From contig NZ_CP033107.1 in the NCBI RefSeq assembly GCF_003856975.1, forward strand, positions 3,472,001 to 3,536,000: 64,000 nucleotides of DNA. Direction: 5' to 3'. The translations under genes were made by a program, and so were the position numbers. Each line of letters starts with the position of its first letter. Position 1 is the stretch's first letter. Origin of the DNA: Plantibacter sp. PA-3-X8. GTDB taxonomy: Bacteria; Actinomycetota; Actinomycetes; Actinomycetales; Microbacteriaceae. The notes beneath the pieces are model-generated. The model was given only the letters and a program-made list of their open reading frames with translations. It did no database searches and was not told the origin of the DNA. Positions 1-8,431 of the stretch are shown piece by piece.

Positions 1-476
1 TCCGTGACCGCCTCCCAGCCGTGTCGGCGGTGCGACCCGGCGGAACCCGCCTCGACCGTGAGGACGCGGTTGAGGAGCAGCACGCCCTGTCCGGTCCACG
101 AACTGAGATCGCCGTGTTCCGGCGTCGGGACACCGAGGTCCTCGCGGAGTTCCCGATGGATGTTCGCGAGGCTGCGCGGCACCGGGCGGACCTCCCGGTC
201 CGCGGCGAACGACAGGCCGATCGGATGACCCGGCGTCGGGTACGGGTCCTGCCCGACGATGAGGACCCGGACCGCGCTGAACGGCGTACGGAAGGCCCGC
301 AGGACGAGCTCGGGTGCCGGCAACCATCGGGCACCGGCCGCTGTCTGCGCCGCGAGCCAGTGGTCGATCGTCGCGAGGTCGTCCGCGACGGGTGCGAGCG
401 CGCCGGCCCACCCCTCGTCCATCGACCCCGCCGCGGCGAGCTGTGCCGGGGTGCCGCCGAGGATCCCGTTCGTCAT
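1..476 (-). CDS. ung: Uracil-DNA glycosylase, family 1 (3' end outside window)
   Basis: Removes uracil from DNA, the first step of base excision repair. The visible 158 codons start at ATG 476 and run off the left edge, so the C-terminal part with the HPSPLS-type loop cannot be checked. Residues 75-80 are GQDPYP, which carries the water-activating Asp77 of family 1 enzymes; the [12 protein letters not shown] segment and the LLLNRVLTV strand follow in the expected order. The start codon is 3 bases downstream of the stop of the amidotransferase-like gene on the same strand, so the two are probably co-transcribed. The family assignment is firm. Confidence 0.96.
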   Translation of the reverse strand, partial: MTNGILGGTPAQLAAAGSMDEGWAGALAPVADDLATIDHWLAAQTAAGARWLPAPELVLRAFRTPFSAVRVLIVGQDPYPTPGHPIGLSFAADREVRPVPRSLANIHRELREDLGVPTPEHGDLSSWTGQGVLLLNRVLTVEAGSAGSHRRHGWEAVT

Positions 477-479
477 GGA

Positions 480-1217
480 CTACTGCTGCTGCGGCTGCTC
501 GGCACCGATCGTGCGGACGACGACCCCGTGCTCGGCGGTGAAGACCTGCCAGACACTGCCGCCACCGAGGACGGAGAGCGCCCCCTGCCCGACGACGAGC
601 GCCGTGTTCTCGTCGATCGCGACCCCGCCGTCGACGACCCCGGCCTCCGTCGCGGCGACGAGCCGCCCGAGGGTGCCCCACTGTGCGGCATGCGCCTCGA
701 CCGCGATGTCGACGAGCCCGAGACCGTCGCCGATCGTGACCTCGTCGAGTTCCTCGGACGCCGCCTCGGGGCTCACGGGGACCTCGCCGACACGCCATCC
801 GCCGATGATCGCGTGCTCGGCGGCGATCATCGCGCCGGCCGAGATGCCGAGGTAGGGCAGACCGGACGCGACGAGGCGTCGGATGTCGGTGGCGACCGGC
901 GCGACCGCCTCCGCGTAGGCCGAGGGCAGTCCGCCGCCGACGACGATCCCGTCGACCTCGGCCAGCTGAGCCTGCGCGACCACGCCGCCCTCGCGGACGA
1001 CCACGCGGATCGCCTCGATCTCACCGGAGCGTGCGACGGCACGTTCCAGGGCGGCGGACTGCTCGAGCCCGTCACCGTCGTGCACGACGACGATCGCGAT
1101 GCGCGGGGCCAACCGACCGGCGACGACCGCGAGCGCGGCCGCCTCGGCGATGAACGCTGCGTAGACGGTCGACTCGGTCTCTGGGGCGGCCGGACCGCCG
1201 AGGAGGAAAACACTCAC
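480..1217 (-). CDS. Peptidase S51 / class I glutamine amidotransferase-like protein
   Basis: A 245-residue protein with the fold of peptidase E / cyanophycinase-like enzymes. Residues 90-101 (DGIVVGGGLPSAY region) match the glycine-rich turn of the family, and GISAGAM at 124-130 places a putative nucleophile Ser126 in the nucleophile elbow; an alpha/beta segment with RIAIVVVHDGDG lies near residue 40. Related proteins cleave Asp-X dipeptides or cyanophycin, but the substrate here cannot be read from sequence. It ends 3 bases before ung and starts 40 bases after the phosphoribosyltransferase stop, in the same direction. It could also be an uncharacterised amidotransferase. Confidence 0.82.
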   Translation of the reverse strand: MSVFLLGGPAAPETESTVYAAFIAEAAALAVVAGRLAPRIAIVVVHDGDGLEQSAALERAVARSGEIEAIRVVVREGGVVAQAQLAEVDGIVVGGGLPSAYAEAVAPVATDIRRLVASGLPYLGISAGAMIAAEHAIIGGWRVGEVPVSPEAASEELDEVTIGDGLGLVDIAVEAHAAQWGTLGRLVAATEAGVVDGGVAIDENTALVVGQGALSVLGGGSVWQVFTAEHGVVVRTIGAEQPQQQ

Positions 1218-1257
1218 CCTGAGACCCTACCCGGCACCCCGGATCAGGCGGGGACGA

Positions 1258-1755
1258 TCAGGCCGTGATCGTCGGCAGCGTCGACCAGGGGAAGGAGATC
1301 CAGCGGTCGACACGCTTCCACACGTAGTCGGGGCGGAGCACCGTCTGCGGCTTCTCGTACAGCGTCACCGTGCGGACCTCCGCACCGCTCGCCTGCATGA
1401 GTTCCAGCACCATCGCGAGCGTGCGACCCGAGTCGGACACGTCGTCGACGAGCAGCACCCGGCTCCCCGGCAACCCGGCCACGTCGAGCAGCGGCGGGAG
1501 CACGACGGGCTCGGGGAGACGCGCGTCGACCCCGGTGTAGAACTCGACGTTCAGCGCGCCGCACGCCTTCACGTCGAGGGCGTAGGCGATGGCACCGGCG
1601 AGCAGGAGCCCACCGCGCGCGATCGCGACGACGGAGTCGGGCCGGAACCCGCTCGCGACGATCGCACTGGACAGTTCGCGGGCCGCGTCACCGAACGTGG
1701 GCCAGTCGAGGACCTCTCGCTCCGGGGACGCTGCGCTGGGGTTCTCGGTCGACAT
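1258..1755 (-). CDS. Phosphoribosyltransferase (type I PRT fold)
   Basis: A 165-residue type I phosphoribosyltransferase. The PRPP-binding loop VLLVDDVSDSGRT is at residues 100-112 and VVAIARGGLLLAG near residue 42 is the second conserved strand-loop. The length and the sequence around these motifs resemble the small xanthine/hypoxanthine-type enzymes used in purine salvage, but the base specificity is not readable. ATG 1755 is preceded by TAGCGT six bases upstream, which suggests a leaderless transcript, although GGAGG also touches the start. It is divergent from the MFS gene at 1801, with only 45 bases between the two starts. Confidence 0.85.
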   Translation of the reverse strand: MSTENPSAASPEREVLDWPTFGDAARELSSAIVASGFRPDSVVAIARGGLLLAGAIAYALDVKACGALNVEFYTGVDARLPEPVVLPPLLDVAGLPGSRVLLVDDVSDSGRTLAMVLELMQASGAEVRTVTLYEKPQTVLRPDYVWKRVDRWISFPWSTLPTITA

Positions 1756-1761
1756 CCTCCA

Positions 1762-1767
1762 ACGCTA
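1762..1767 (-). promoter_or_regulatory. -10 box TAGCGT, leaderless start of the phosphoribosyltransferase gene
   Basis: TAGCGT lies six bases before ATG 1755 on the minus strand, so transcription would begin at or next to the start codon. No good -35 box is visible. Confidence 0.5.
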
Positions 1768-1788
1768 TCCTGCCGGCCGGGCCGCCTG

Positions 1789-1794
1789 TACCAT
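1789..1794 (+). promoter_or_regulatory. -10 box TACCAT, leaderless start of the MFS gene
   Basis: TACCAT is followed by six bases and ATG 1801; no Shine-Dalgarno sequence is present. It sits 21 bases from the divergent -10 box at 1762-1767, so the two promoters face away from one short control region. Confidence 0.5.
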
Positions 1795-1800
1795 CCCCAC

Positions 1801-3339
1801 ATGGCGCGAGACAGCACGACGACCGGCGGAGCCTCGGCGACCGGATGGCGGACGTCGATCCGTGGGTCGGCAGCCGGCATCACCGCAGGACTCATCGGCT
1901 GGTTGTTCCTCGTCGAGATCACGAGCGGCGTCCTGCAGGGCTACTACGTCCCGCTCATCCCGGACCTTGTCGAGCACCTGGGCATCCACGACGCGGACTT
2001 CAACTGGTTCGAGGCCGCGCAACTGCTGTTGTCGGCGCTCGTCGTCCCCATCCTCGCGAAGCTCGGCGACATGTTCGGGCACAAGCGGGTCCTCCTCGTC
2101 TCCACCGTGTTGACGGCCGGCGCCAGCTGGTGGCTCGTCCTCGCCGGGGACTTCTGGTCGTTCCTCGCGGCCTGGGCACTGCAGGGCTTCTACGTCGTGT
2201 GGCTGCCACTCGAGATCGCACTCATCTTCGAGCGGGGCCGTCGCTCCGGAACCGGGGCCTCGCAGACCCGCCGGGCCGCCGGCCTGCTCGTCGTGGCGCT
2301 CGAGGCCGGCGCCATCATCGGTGCGCTGTCGAGCGGACGCATCCTCACCGCCCTCGGCGGCGACATCCCACTCACGATGATGCTGCCGGCCGTCGCGGTG
2401 ACCCTCGTCTTCTTCGCCATCCTGTTCGGCGTCCCCGAGTCCGAACCCCTGCCGGGCAGGACTTTGGACCTCGCGGGCTTCGTACTCCTCAGCCTCGCGC
2501 TCCTGCTCATCACCTCTGGGCTCACCTTCCTGCGACTCAACGGTCCGCAGACGTGGTGGGTGTGGGGGCTCATCGCGATCGGCGTGCTCGCGTTCCTGCC
2601 GTTCGGGCGACATGAACTGCGGCAGCCCGACCCGGCGATCGACCTCCGGGTGCTCCGGCAACCCAACATGTGGCCGGTGCAACTGACCGCCGGGCTCATC
2701 GGGATCAGCCTGCTCGGCGCCCAGGCCCCGCTCAGCACCTATGCGGGGACACCTCGGGAGAACGGATACGGACTCGGGCTCGACGCCGGCGACATCTCCA
2801 CGCTCATCGGCGCCTACCTGATCTCGATGATCGTCGGTGCGCTCCTGTTCCCACTCGTGTCGCGCTGGGCGACGCCTCGGATCGCGCTCATCATCGCCGC
2901 CTCACTCGTCGCGGTCGGGTACCTGCTGTTCCTCCCGTTCCACCTCGAGACGTGGCAGGTCTTCCTGAACATGGCGATCGCGGGGCTCGGCTCCGGTGCC
3001 CTCGTCGGAGCCATGCCGGCCGCGGCCGCGGCCGCGGCACCTCGCGGGCAGACGGGCGTCGCGTCGGCACTGACCAACACGACGAAGACGATCGGTGGCT
3101 CCTTCGCCTCGGCCGTCTTCGGCGTGGTGCTGTTCGCCGGCGCCGCGCAGGCCGTCACGGCCGGGGCGTCGAGCCTGTCCGGCTACCTCACGGTCTGGGC
3201 GATCTGCGGGGCGGGTGCGCTCGTCGCCGCCGTCCTGCTCTGCTTCGTCCCGAAACTCGCCTTCGCGGACGCGGCCCCGGTCGACGCGGAACCCGGGCCA
3301 CGCATCGATCCCGCTGACGAGCACCCGACCGGTCACTGA
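1801..3339 (+). CDS. MFS transporter, DHA2-like, 14 predicted membrane segments
   Basis: A 512-residue major facilitator of the long drug:H+ antiporter type. Hydrophobic segments run from about residue 20 to 490, and KLGDMFGHKRVLL near residue 80 is the conserved loop 2-3 motif of MFS proteins. An insert with LTVW and a polar tail of about 30 residues (PGPRIDPADEHPTGH) ends the protein. The likely role is proton-driven export of a toxic or secondary compound; the substrate is unknown. No regulator gene adjoins it except the divergent phosphoribosyltransferase. The stop codon lies within the first unit of a short tandem repeat (3329-3402). Confidence 0.88.
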   Translation: MARDSTTTGGASATGWRTSIRGSAAGITAGLIGWLFLVEITSGVLQGYYVPLIPDLVEHLGIHDADFNWFEAAQLLLSALVVPILAKLGDMFGHKRVLLVSTVLTAGASWWLVLAGDFWSFLAAWALQGFYVVWLPLEIALIFERGRRSGTGASQTRRAAGLLVVALEAGAIIGALSSGRILTALGGDIPLTMMLPAVAVTLVFFAILFGVPESEPLPGRTLDLAGFVLLSLALLLITSGLTFLRLNGPQTWWVWGLIAIGVLAFLPFGRHELRQPDPAIDLRVLRQPNMWPVQLTAGLIGISLLGAQAPLSTYAGTPRENGYGLGLDAGDISTLIGAYLISMIVGALLFPLVSRWATPRIALIIAASLVAVGYLLFLPFHLETWQVFLNMAIAGLGSGALVGAMPAAAAAAAPRGQTGVASALTNTTKTIGGSFASAVFGVVLFAGAAQAVTAGASSLSGYLTVWAICGAGALVAAVLLCFVPKLAFADAAPVDAEPGPRIDPADEHPTGH

Positions 3340-3402
3340 CCTCCCGACCCGTCCCTGACCGCAACCGGTCCCTGAGCCCCAACCGGTCCCTGAGCCTGTC
3401 GA
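3329..3402. repeat. Four near-tandem copies of a CCGGTCCCTGA unit
   Basis: Units of about 17-19 bases with the core CCGGTC(C/A)CTGA start near 3329, 3348, 3365 and 3383. The last unit runs into CTGAGCCTGTCGAAGGG, an inverted pair-capable motif that I recall as common between genes of many GC-rich bacteria. The first unit overlaps the MFS stop codon and the last ends just before the SDR stop at 3407. It may help transcription termination between the convergent genes. Confidence 0.6.
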
Positions 3403-3406
3403 AGGG

Positions 3407-4183
3407 CTACTCCGCGACGCGCAACGGCCCCTTCGCCAGGCGGTACGGGGCGGCCTGGGCGACCGGCTTGATCGTGATGAGGTCGAGGTTGACGTGCGGC
3501 GGCAGGGAGGTCGCGTGGACGATGGCCTCGGCGACGTCGTCGGCCGAGAGCGGATCCGGCACGTCCTCGTAGACGGCGTCGGCGCGGTCCTGGTCGCCAC
3601 CGAAGCGCACGAGCGAGAACTCCTCCGTGTGGACCATGCCCGGCGCCACCTCGATCACCCGGATCGGTTCGCCGTTGAGCTCGAGCCGGAGCACCTCGAA
3701 GAGCGCGCGCTCGGCGAACTTCGCCGCGTTGTACCCGCCGCCACCCACGTAGGCGACGTGGCCCGCGATCGAGGTGACACCGACGATGGTGGCGGCACCA
3801 CCCTCCGGGATGCTCCGGCGGAGGATCGGCAGGAGCGCCTGGACCACGCGCTTCGTGCCGAGGACGTTGATGTCGAACATGCGCCGCCAGTCCTCGGCGT
3901 CGCCGTCTTCGACAGACGCGAGGCCGAAGGCACCGCCCGCGTTGTTGACGAGCGCCTGGGCGCCGCCGAGCTCCTCCACCCGGGCGGCGACCGCGTCGAC
4001 GTCCGCCTGCACGGTCAGGTCCGCGACGACCGCCGTACCGCCGATGTCCGCGACGAGCGCCTCGAGCCGCTCTGCTCGGCGGGCCACCGCCACGACGTCC
4101 CAGCCGTCGGCGGCGAATCGCCTCGCGGTCGCCTCCCCGATCCCTGAACTCGCACCGGTCACCACCACACGTCTCGTCGTCAT
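3407..4183 (-). CDS. Short-chain dehydrogenase/reductase, NADP-type
   Basis: A 258-residue classical SDR. VVVTGASSGIGEATARR at residues 5-21 is the glycine-rich dinucleotide site, with an Arg-rich stretch (AVARRAERLE) after strand 2 favouring NADPH. NNAGG lies near residue 85, and Ser (GVTSIAG) with YNAAK near residue 155 supplies the catalytic Ser-Tyr-Lys. It resembles YdfG/serine-dehydrogenase-like SDRs, but the substrate is not determined. The start at 4183 is backed by TACCCT six bases upstream, with GGAGG inside that spacer. It is convergent with the MFS gene and divergent from metY. Confidence 0.88.
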   Translation of the reverse strand: MTTRRVVVTGASSGIGEATARRFAADGWDVVAVARRAERLEALVADIGGTAVVADLTVQADVDAVAARVEELGGAQALVNNAGGAFGLASVEDGDAEDWRRMFDINVLGTKRVVQALLPILRRSIPEGGAATIVGVTSIAGHVAYVGGGGYNAAKFAERALFEVLRLELNGEPIRVIEVAPGMVHTEEFSLVRFGGDQDRADAVYEDVPDPLSADDVAEAIVHATSLPPHVNLDLITIKPVAQAAPYRLAKGPLRVAE

Positions 4184-4189
4184 GCCTCC

Positions 4190-4195
4190 AGGGTA
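4190..4195 (-). promoter_or_regulatory. -10 box TACCCT in front of the SDR gene
   Basis: TACCCT-N6-ATG 4183 on the minus strand suggests a leaderless mRNA; GGAGG within the six-base gap means a short-leader reading is also possible. Confidence 0.45.
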
Positions 4196-4233
4196 GCCAC
4201 CGGGCCGAGGCGTTACGCCGTGTTTCCGCGTGG

Positions 4234-4262
4234 TTGGCGCGTGCAGGTGGGGCCGGTAGCCT
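4234..4262 (+). promoter_or_regulatory. Housekeeping-type promoter of metY
   Basis: TTGGCG at 4234-4239, a 17-base spacer and TAGCCT at 4257-4262 form a good sigma-70-type promoter. Transcription would start near 4269 and leave a leader of about 120 bases before metY, long enough for leader control, although I could not match it to a known SAM riboswitch. Confidence 0.6.
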
Positions 4263-4387
4263 CGGGGTCACGACGGAGCACCACCCGGAGCCACGCCCGG
4301 CGACATCGCTGTCGGACCGAGCGGCCACACCGGCGGCACCCATCACCCGAGCAGCACCGACCACCCGAGCAGAGGGGACCATCCACC

Positions 4388-5713
4388 ATGAGCGATGCCA
4401 CGAACGACTGGAAGTTCGAGACGAAGCAGATCCACTCCGGAGCTGCGCCCGACCCGGTCACGAAGGCTCGGGCCACGCCGATCTACCAGACGACGAGCTA
4501 CGTGTTCGACAACGCCGACCACGCCAAGAACCTCTTCGCCCTCGCGGAGTTCGGCAACATCTACACGCGCATCCAGAACCCGACGCAGGCCGTCGTCGAG
4601 GAGCGCCTGACCGCGCTCGAGGGTGGCAGCGGCGCCCTCCTCCTCGCCTCCGGGCAGGCAGCAGAGGCCTCGGCGGTCCTCAACATCGCGCAGGCGGGCG
4701 ACCACATCGTGTCGTCCTCGTCGATCTACGGCGGCACGTACAACCTCTTCAAGTACACGCTCGCGAAGCTCGGCATCGAGACCACCTTCGTGGAGAACCA
4801 GGACGACGCCGAGGAGTGGCGGCGTGCGGTGCGCCCGAACACGAAGCTGTTCTTCGCGGAGACCATCGGCAACCCGAAGATCAACATCCTCGACATCCGC
4901 CTCGTCGCCGACGTCGCGCACGAGGCCGGCGTCCCGCTGATCGTCGACAACACGATCGCCACGCCGTACCTCATCCGTCCCTTCGAGCACGGAGCGGACA
5001 TCATCGTCCACTCGGCGACGAAGTTCCTCGGCGGTCACGGCACGGTCATCGGCGGAGTCATCGTCGACGGCGGCACCTTCTCCTGGACCGGGCACGCGGA
5101 CAAGTTCCCGGGCCTCACGACGCCGGACCCCTCGTACCACGGCGCGGTCTACACCGACGCTGTGGGCGACTCGCTCGCCTACATCATCAAGGCGCGCGTG
5201 CAGCTCCTGCGCGACCTGGGTGCGGCCATCGCCCCGGCGAGCGCCTGGCAGCTCATCCAGGGCATCGAGACACTCAGCCTCCGCATCGAGCGCCACGTGC
5301 AGAACGCCCAGCAGGTCGCCGAATGGCTCGACGCCCACCCCGACATCGCGAGCGTCAACTACTCGGGTCTGCCGTCGAGCCCCTGGTACGCGGCGGCCAA
5401 CCAGTACGCCCCGAAGGGTGTCGGAGCGGTCCTGTCCTTCGAGCTGAAGGGTGGGGTCGACGCCGGCCGCGCCTTCGTGAACTCCCTGCAGTTGTTCTCG
5501 CACCTCGCGAACATCGGCGACGTCCGTTCGCTCGTCATCCACCCGGCGTCGACGACGCACTCGCAGCTCACCCCGGAGCAGCAGCTCACGGCCGGCGTCA
5601 CGCCCGGGCTCGTGCGGCTCTCGGTGGGGCTCGAGAACATCGACGACATCACGGCCGACCTCCAGGCCGGTCTGACCGCCGCGAAGCAGGTCGTCGAGGC
5701 CGCCCGGGTCTGA
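4388..5713 (+). CDS. metY: O-acetylhomoserine sulfhydrylase (PLP enzyme)
   Basis: Makes homocysteine from O-acetylhomoserine and sulfide in the cytosol, the direct-sulfhydrylation branch of methionine synthesis. The protein is 441 residues, normal for MetY and longer than MetB/MetC. SATKFLGGHG at 209-218 holds the PLP-binding Lys212; ATPIYQTTSYVF near 30-40, YTRIQNPTQ near 59-67 and SLGG-equivalent C-terminal substrate residues are typical of Cys/Met-metabolism PLP enzymes. ATG 4388 is chosen because AGAGGGGACC precedes it and the family begins here. metX, which makes its substrate, is 265 bases downstream, separated by a repeat element with a strong hairpin. Confidence 0.95.
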   Translation: MSDATNDWKFETKQIHSGAAPDPVTKARATPIYQTTSYVFDNADHAKNLFALAEFGNIYTRIQNPTQAVVEERLTALEGGSGALLLASGQAAEASAVLNIAQAGDHIVSSSSIYGGTYNLFKYTLAKLGIETTFVENQDDAEEWRRAVRPNTKLFFAETIGNPKINILDIRLVADVAHEAGVPLIVDNTIATPYLIRPFEHGADIIVHSATKFLGGHGTVIGGVIVDGGTFSWTGHADKFPGLTTPDPSYHGAVYTDAVGDSLAYIIKARVQLLRDLGAAIAPASAWQLIQGIETLSLRIERHVQNAQQVAEWLDAHPDIASVNYSGLPSSPWYAAANQYAPKGVGAVLSFELKGGVDAGRAFVNSLQLFSHLANIGDVRSLVIHPASTTHSQLTPEQQLTAGVTPGLVRLSVGLENIDDITADLQAGLTAAKQVVEAARV

Positions 5714-5747
5714 GTCCGTCCCGCAACGTGTCCTTCCCGGGTTGCGC

Positions 5748-5910
5748 CAGCGCGGTGCGCTGACGCGAGCGCACCCCACAACCGCGAGCGCGGGTCTCCA
5801 GAGACCCGCGCTCGCGTCGTTCGTTGCGCACTCGGGCCGGTTCCCCGTCACGCGAGCCCGTTGCGGCGTGCCGGAGCCGACGGGAGCGCACTCGCGCCAG
5901 CGCACCGCGC
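5748..5910. repeat. Extragenic inverted-repeat element, copy 1
   Basis: The element starts with CAGCGCGGTGCGCTGACG at 5748 and ends with an imperfect inverted copy, CTCGCGCCAGCGCACCGCGC, at 5891-5910. The middle holds a strong hairpin (5783-5816) containing GAGACCCGCGCTC. A second copy with the same ends and the same central motif is at 10308-10472. It carries no open frame of interest and fills the metY-metX gap. Confidence 0.7.
5783..5816. terminator. 16-bp perfect hairpin downstream of metY
   Basis: Two 16-base arms pair perfectly around a 2-base centre inside the repeat element. No T-tract follows, as is usual for actinobacterial hairpin terminators. It could stop metY transcription or protect the 3' end of the mRNA. 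Confidence 0.5.
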
Positions 5911-5978
5911 CGACCTCGACCGATCGGGTGACGTAACACGGCCGGTCGACGCCCCAGGGCACGCCACAATGGAGACCT

Positions 5979-7184
5979 ATGGACTGGCAGACCCCGGAAG
6001 ACAGCGTGCCCTCCCGCTTCGTGACCGAAGCCGAGGTCGGCGCCCTGCTCGCGAACCCGCCCTCGAGCGGCGCCTGGCGCGACGGCGACCGGCCAGGCGA
6101 CCGGCTCTTCGCCCCGCTCGGCCGCCTCGACTTCGAACACGGCGGAAGCATCCCGCACGCCAGACTCGCCTACGAGACCTGGGGCACGCTCGACGACGAC
6201 GGCGGCAACGCGGTCCTCATCCTCCACGCGCTCACCGGAGACAGCCACGTCCTCGGTGGTGCCGGCAACGGACATGCGACCGCCGGGTGGTGGGCCGGCA
6301 TCGTCGGTCCGGGACTCGCCGTCGACACGGACCGCTGGTTCGTCGTCGCGCCGAACATGATCGGCGGCTGCCAGGGCAGCACCGGCCCCTCCTCCTTCGC
6401 GCCCGACGGCGTCGAGTGGGGTTCGCGGTTCCCGTACACCTCGATCCGCGACCAGGTCGAGGCCCAGCACCGACTGCTCGGCCACCTCGGACTCGACCGC
6501 TGGGCCGCGGTGATCGGTGGCTCGATGGGCGGCATGCACGCCCTCGAGTGGGCCGCCACCCACCCCGAACTCGTCGACCGACTGGCCGTGATCGCCGCAC
6601 CCCCGGTCACGACGGCCGACCAGATCTCCCTGAACTTCGTGCAGCTCGAAGCGGTCCGCACGGATCCCCACTTCCAGGGCGGCGACTACTACGACGCCCC
6701 GGACGGTGAGGGCCCGCATCGCGGCCTCGCGCTCGCCCGCCGGATGGCCCTGCTCAACTACCGCAGCCCGGGTGAGTTGAACGCCCGTTTCGAGCGCAGC
6801 TGGCAGTCGAGCGTGAGCCCGCTCGGGCGCGGCGGACGCTTCGCCGTCGAGTCCTACCTCGACTTCCACGGCAACAAGTTCACCCGACGCTTCGACGCCG
6901 GGAGCTACGTGACCCTCGTCGAGGCGATGAACTCGCACGACGTCGGACGCGATCGTGGCGGCGTCGGGGCGGCGCTGCGGGCCTACACCGGTCCATCGCT
7001 CGTGCTCGGGATCGACAGCGACCGGCTCTTCCCGGTCAGCGGGCAGGAGGAGATCGCGCTCCATCTCCCCGGCAACCTCGACGGCACCCGACCATCGGTC
7101 CTCCGGTCCGACTTCGGACACGACGGCTTCCTCATCGAGAACGCGCTGGTCGCCCCGCATCTCAGCCGGCTCCTCGCCGTCTGA
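5979..7184 (+). CDS. metX: Homoserine O-acetyltransferase
   Basis: Acetylates homoserine with acetyl-CoA, the committed step feeding MetY. The 401-residue alpha/beta hydrolase shows HALTGDSH near residue 83, the nucleophile elbow GGSMGGM with Ser182, the acid Asp in GIDSDRLFP and the catalytic His in GHDGF near the C-terminus, all in family order. ATG 5979 follows CACAAT by eight bases and has GGAGA in between, so the leader is absent or very short. It forms a functional unit with metY upstream. It could be a succinyl-transferring variant, which motif reading alone does not exclude. Confidence 0.94.
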   Translation: MDWQTPEDSVPSRFVTEAEVGALLANPPSSGAWRDGDRPGDRLFAPLGRLDFEHGGSIPHARLAYETWGTLDDDGGNAVLILHALTGDSHVLGGAGNGHATAGWWAGIVGPGLAVDTDRWFVVAPNMIGGCQGSTGPSSFAPDGVEWGSRFPYTSIRDQVEAQHRLLGHLGLDRWAAVIGGSMGGMHALEWAATHPELVDRLAVIAAPPVTTADQISLNFVQLEAVRTDPHFQGGDYYDAPDGEGPHRGLALARRMALLNYRSPGELNARFERSWQSSVSPLGRGGRFAVESYLDFHGNKFTRRFDAGSYVTLVEAMNSHDVGRDRGGVGAALRAYTGPSLVLGIDSDRLFPVSGQEEIALHLPGNLDGTRPSVLRSDFGHDGFLIENALVAPHLSRLLAV

Positions 7185-7264
7185 CAGCCGCGCCCCGTCT
7201 GTCCGACACCCGTTCCGCGGCGGTCGTGTCACCCGATAAGGTGACTCCTCAGAGGAGCGTGAGC

Positions 7265-8431
7265 ATGGATCGGGTGGCGAGGACCCAGCGACGGCTGCTG
7301 CTGCGCACGACGCGTCTCTTCGGACTCGCGGGGTGCGTCACGGCCGCGATGATCCTCAGCGTCCCGGGCGTCGTCTCGGGAGGTCGGTACACCGTCCTCC
7401 TCGTCCTCGTCGCCGCCCTCGCGCTCACCCACGTGGCCGCCGAGCAGTACGACGGCCGTCGGTGGGTGGTGCTGGTGTTCCTGGTCGGTGTCGGGGTCGT
7501 CATCGTGATCGGTCTGTCCGACGGGAACACCGGCCAGGTCGGCTCCGCCAGCGCGATCGCCGCGATCACCTCCCTCGGCATGGGCGCCGTCGCGGCCCGA
7601 CTCGTGCCGCTCCGGCGCACCTGGCCGCTGCTCCTGACCGCGTTCGTCGTGACGGCGGTCACGATCATCGTCGTCACCGGGCCCACCGCGCTCACGATCC
7701 CGACCATCGGCCTGACCGCGGTCGTGTGGATCGCGATCGGCGCCTTCGGCGGGTGGCTCGACACGAGCATCCCCCGACTCATCCGTCGGGTCGACACCAT
7801 CGGCAGCGCCTACAACGCGGAGCGGCTCGCGAGTCAGGCCGAGTCGCAACGACGACAGGACGCACGACTCCTGCACGACACCGCGCTCGCGACCCTCACC
7901 ATGCTCGCCCACTCCGGACGAGGCGTCGATGCCGCCGCCCTCCGCTCGCAGGCCGGGAACGACGCGCATCTGCTCCGCAGCCTCCGCCTCGGCGAGGAGC
8001 TCAGCCCCGTCTCCTCCGGCTCGTACATCCTGCAGCGCGGTGCCGACTTCACCCTCGACGAGGGCATCGAGGCCGTGACGGACCGGTTCGCCGGGCTCGG
8101 CCTCACGGTCAACGTCTACGGCGGTGGACAGGCGAACCTCGACCCACGTGTGCGGGAGGCGTTCCTCCTCGCGCTCGGGGAGTGCCTGGAGAACGTCCGG
8201 CGTCACTCCGGCGTCGACTCGGCCGACGTCACGGTCTCGATCGACGAGCTGACCGCCCGACTCCTCATCACCGACACCGGCACCGGGTTCGATCCGTCGG
8301 CCGTGCCGGACGGCCACCTCGGCGTCGCGGAATCGGTCGTCGCGCGCATCCAGGAGGTCGGTGGACAGGCGCGCGTCTTCTCCGCCCCGGGGGCCGGGAC
8401 GACCGTCATCCTGGAGGTCCCGCAAGCATGA
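7265..8431 (+). CDS. Membrane histidine kinase, NarL/DesK-type
   Basis: A 388-residue sensor kinase. About six membrane segments fill residues 11-170 with almost no extracytoplasmic domain, so it probably senses something in or at the membrane. RLLHDTALATLTML at 201-214 is the phosphoacceptor box with His204, GECLENVRRHSG near 300 the N box, and ITDTGTGFDPSAVPDGHLGV the G1/G2 region of the ATPase. ATG 7265 is preferred over GTG 7226 because AGAGGAG ends seven bases before it. The stop overlaps the next start (ATGA), and a LuxR-type regulator closes the operon. Confidence 0.88.
   Translation: MDRVARTQRRLLLRTTRLFGLAGCVTAAMILSVPGVVSGGRYTVLLVLVAALALTHVAAEQYDGRRWVVLVFLVGVGVVIVIGLSDGNTGQVGSASAIAAITSLGMGAVAARLVPLRRTWPLLLTAFVVTAVTIIVVTGPTALTIPTIGLTAVVWIAIGAFGGWLDTSIPRLIRRVDTIGSAYNAERLASQAESQRRQDARLLHDTALATLTMLAHSGRGVDAAALRSQAGNDAHLLRSLRLGEELSPVSSGSYILQRGADFTLDEGIEAVTDRFAGLGLTVNVYGGGQANLDPRVREAFLLALGECLENVRRHSGVDSADVTVSIDELTARLLITDTGTGFDPSAVPDGHLGVAESVVARIQEVGGQARVFSAPGAGTTVILEVPQA

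Noticed and set aside
4263..4387. SAM riboswitch in the metY leader
   Set aside because: GGTCACGACGG and CCCGGCGACA resemble parts of SAM-IV/SAM-I cores, but the closing helix and the GAGYGCCA/GGCAACC pairing could not be drawn.
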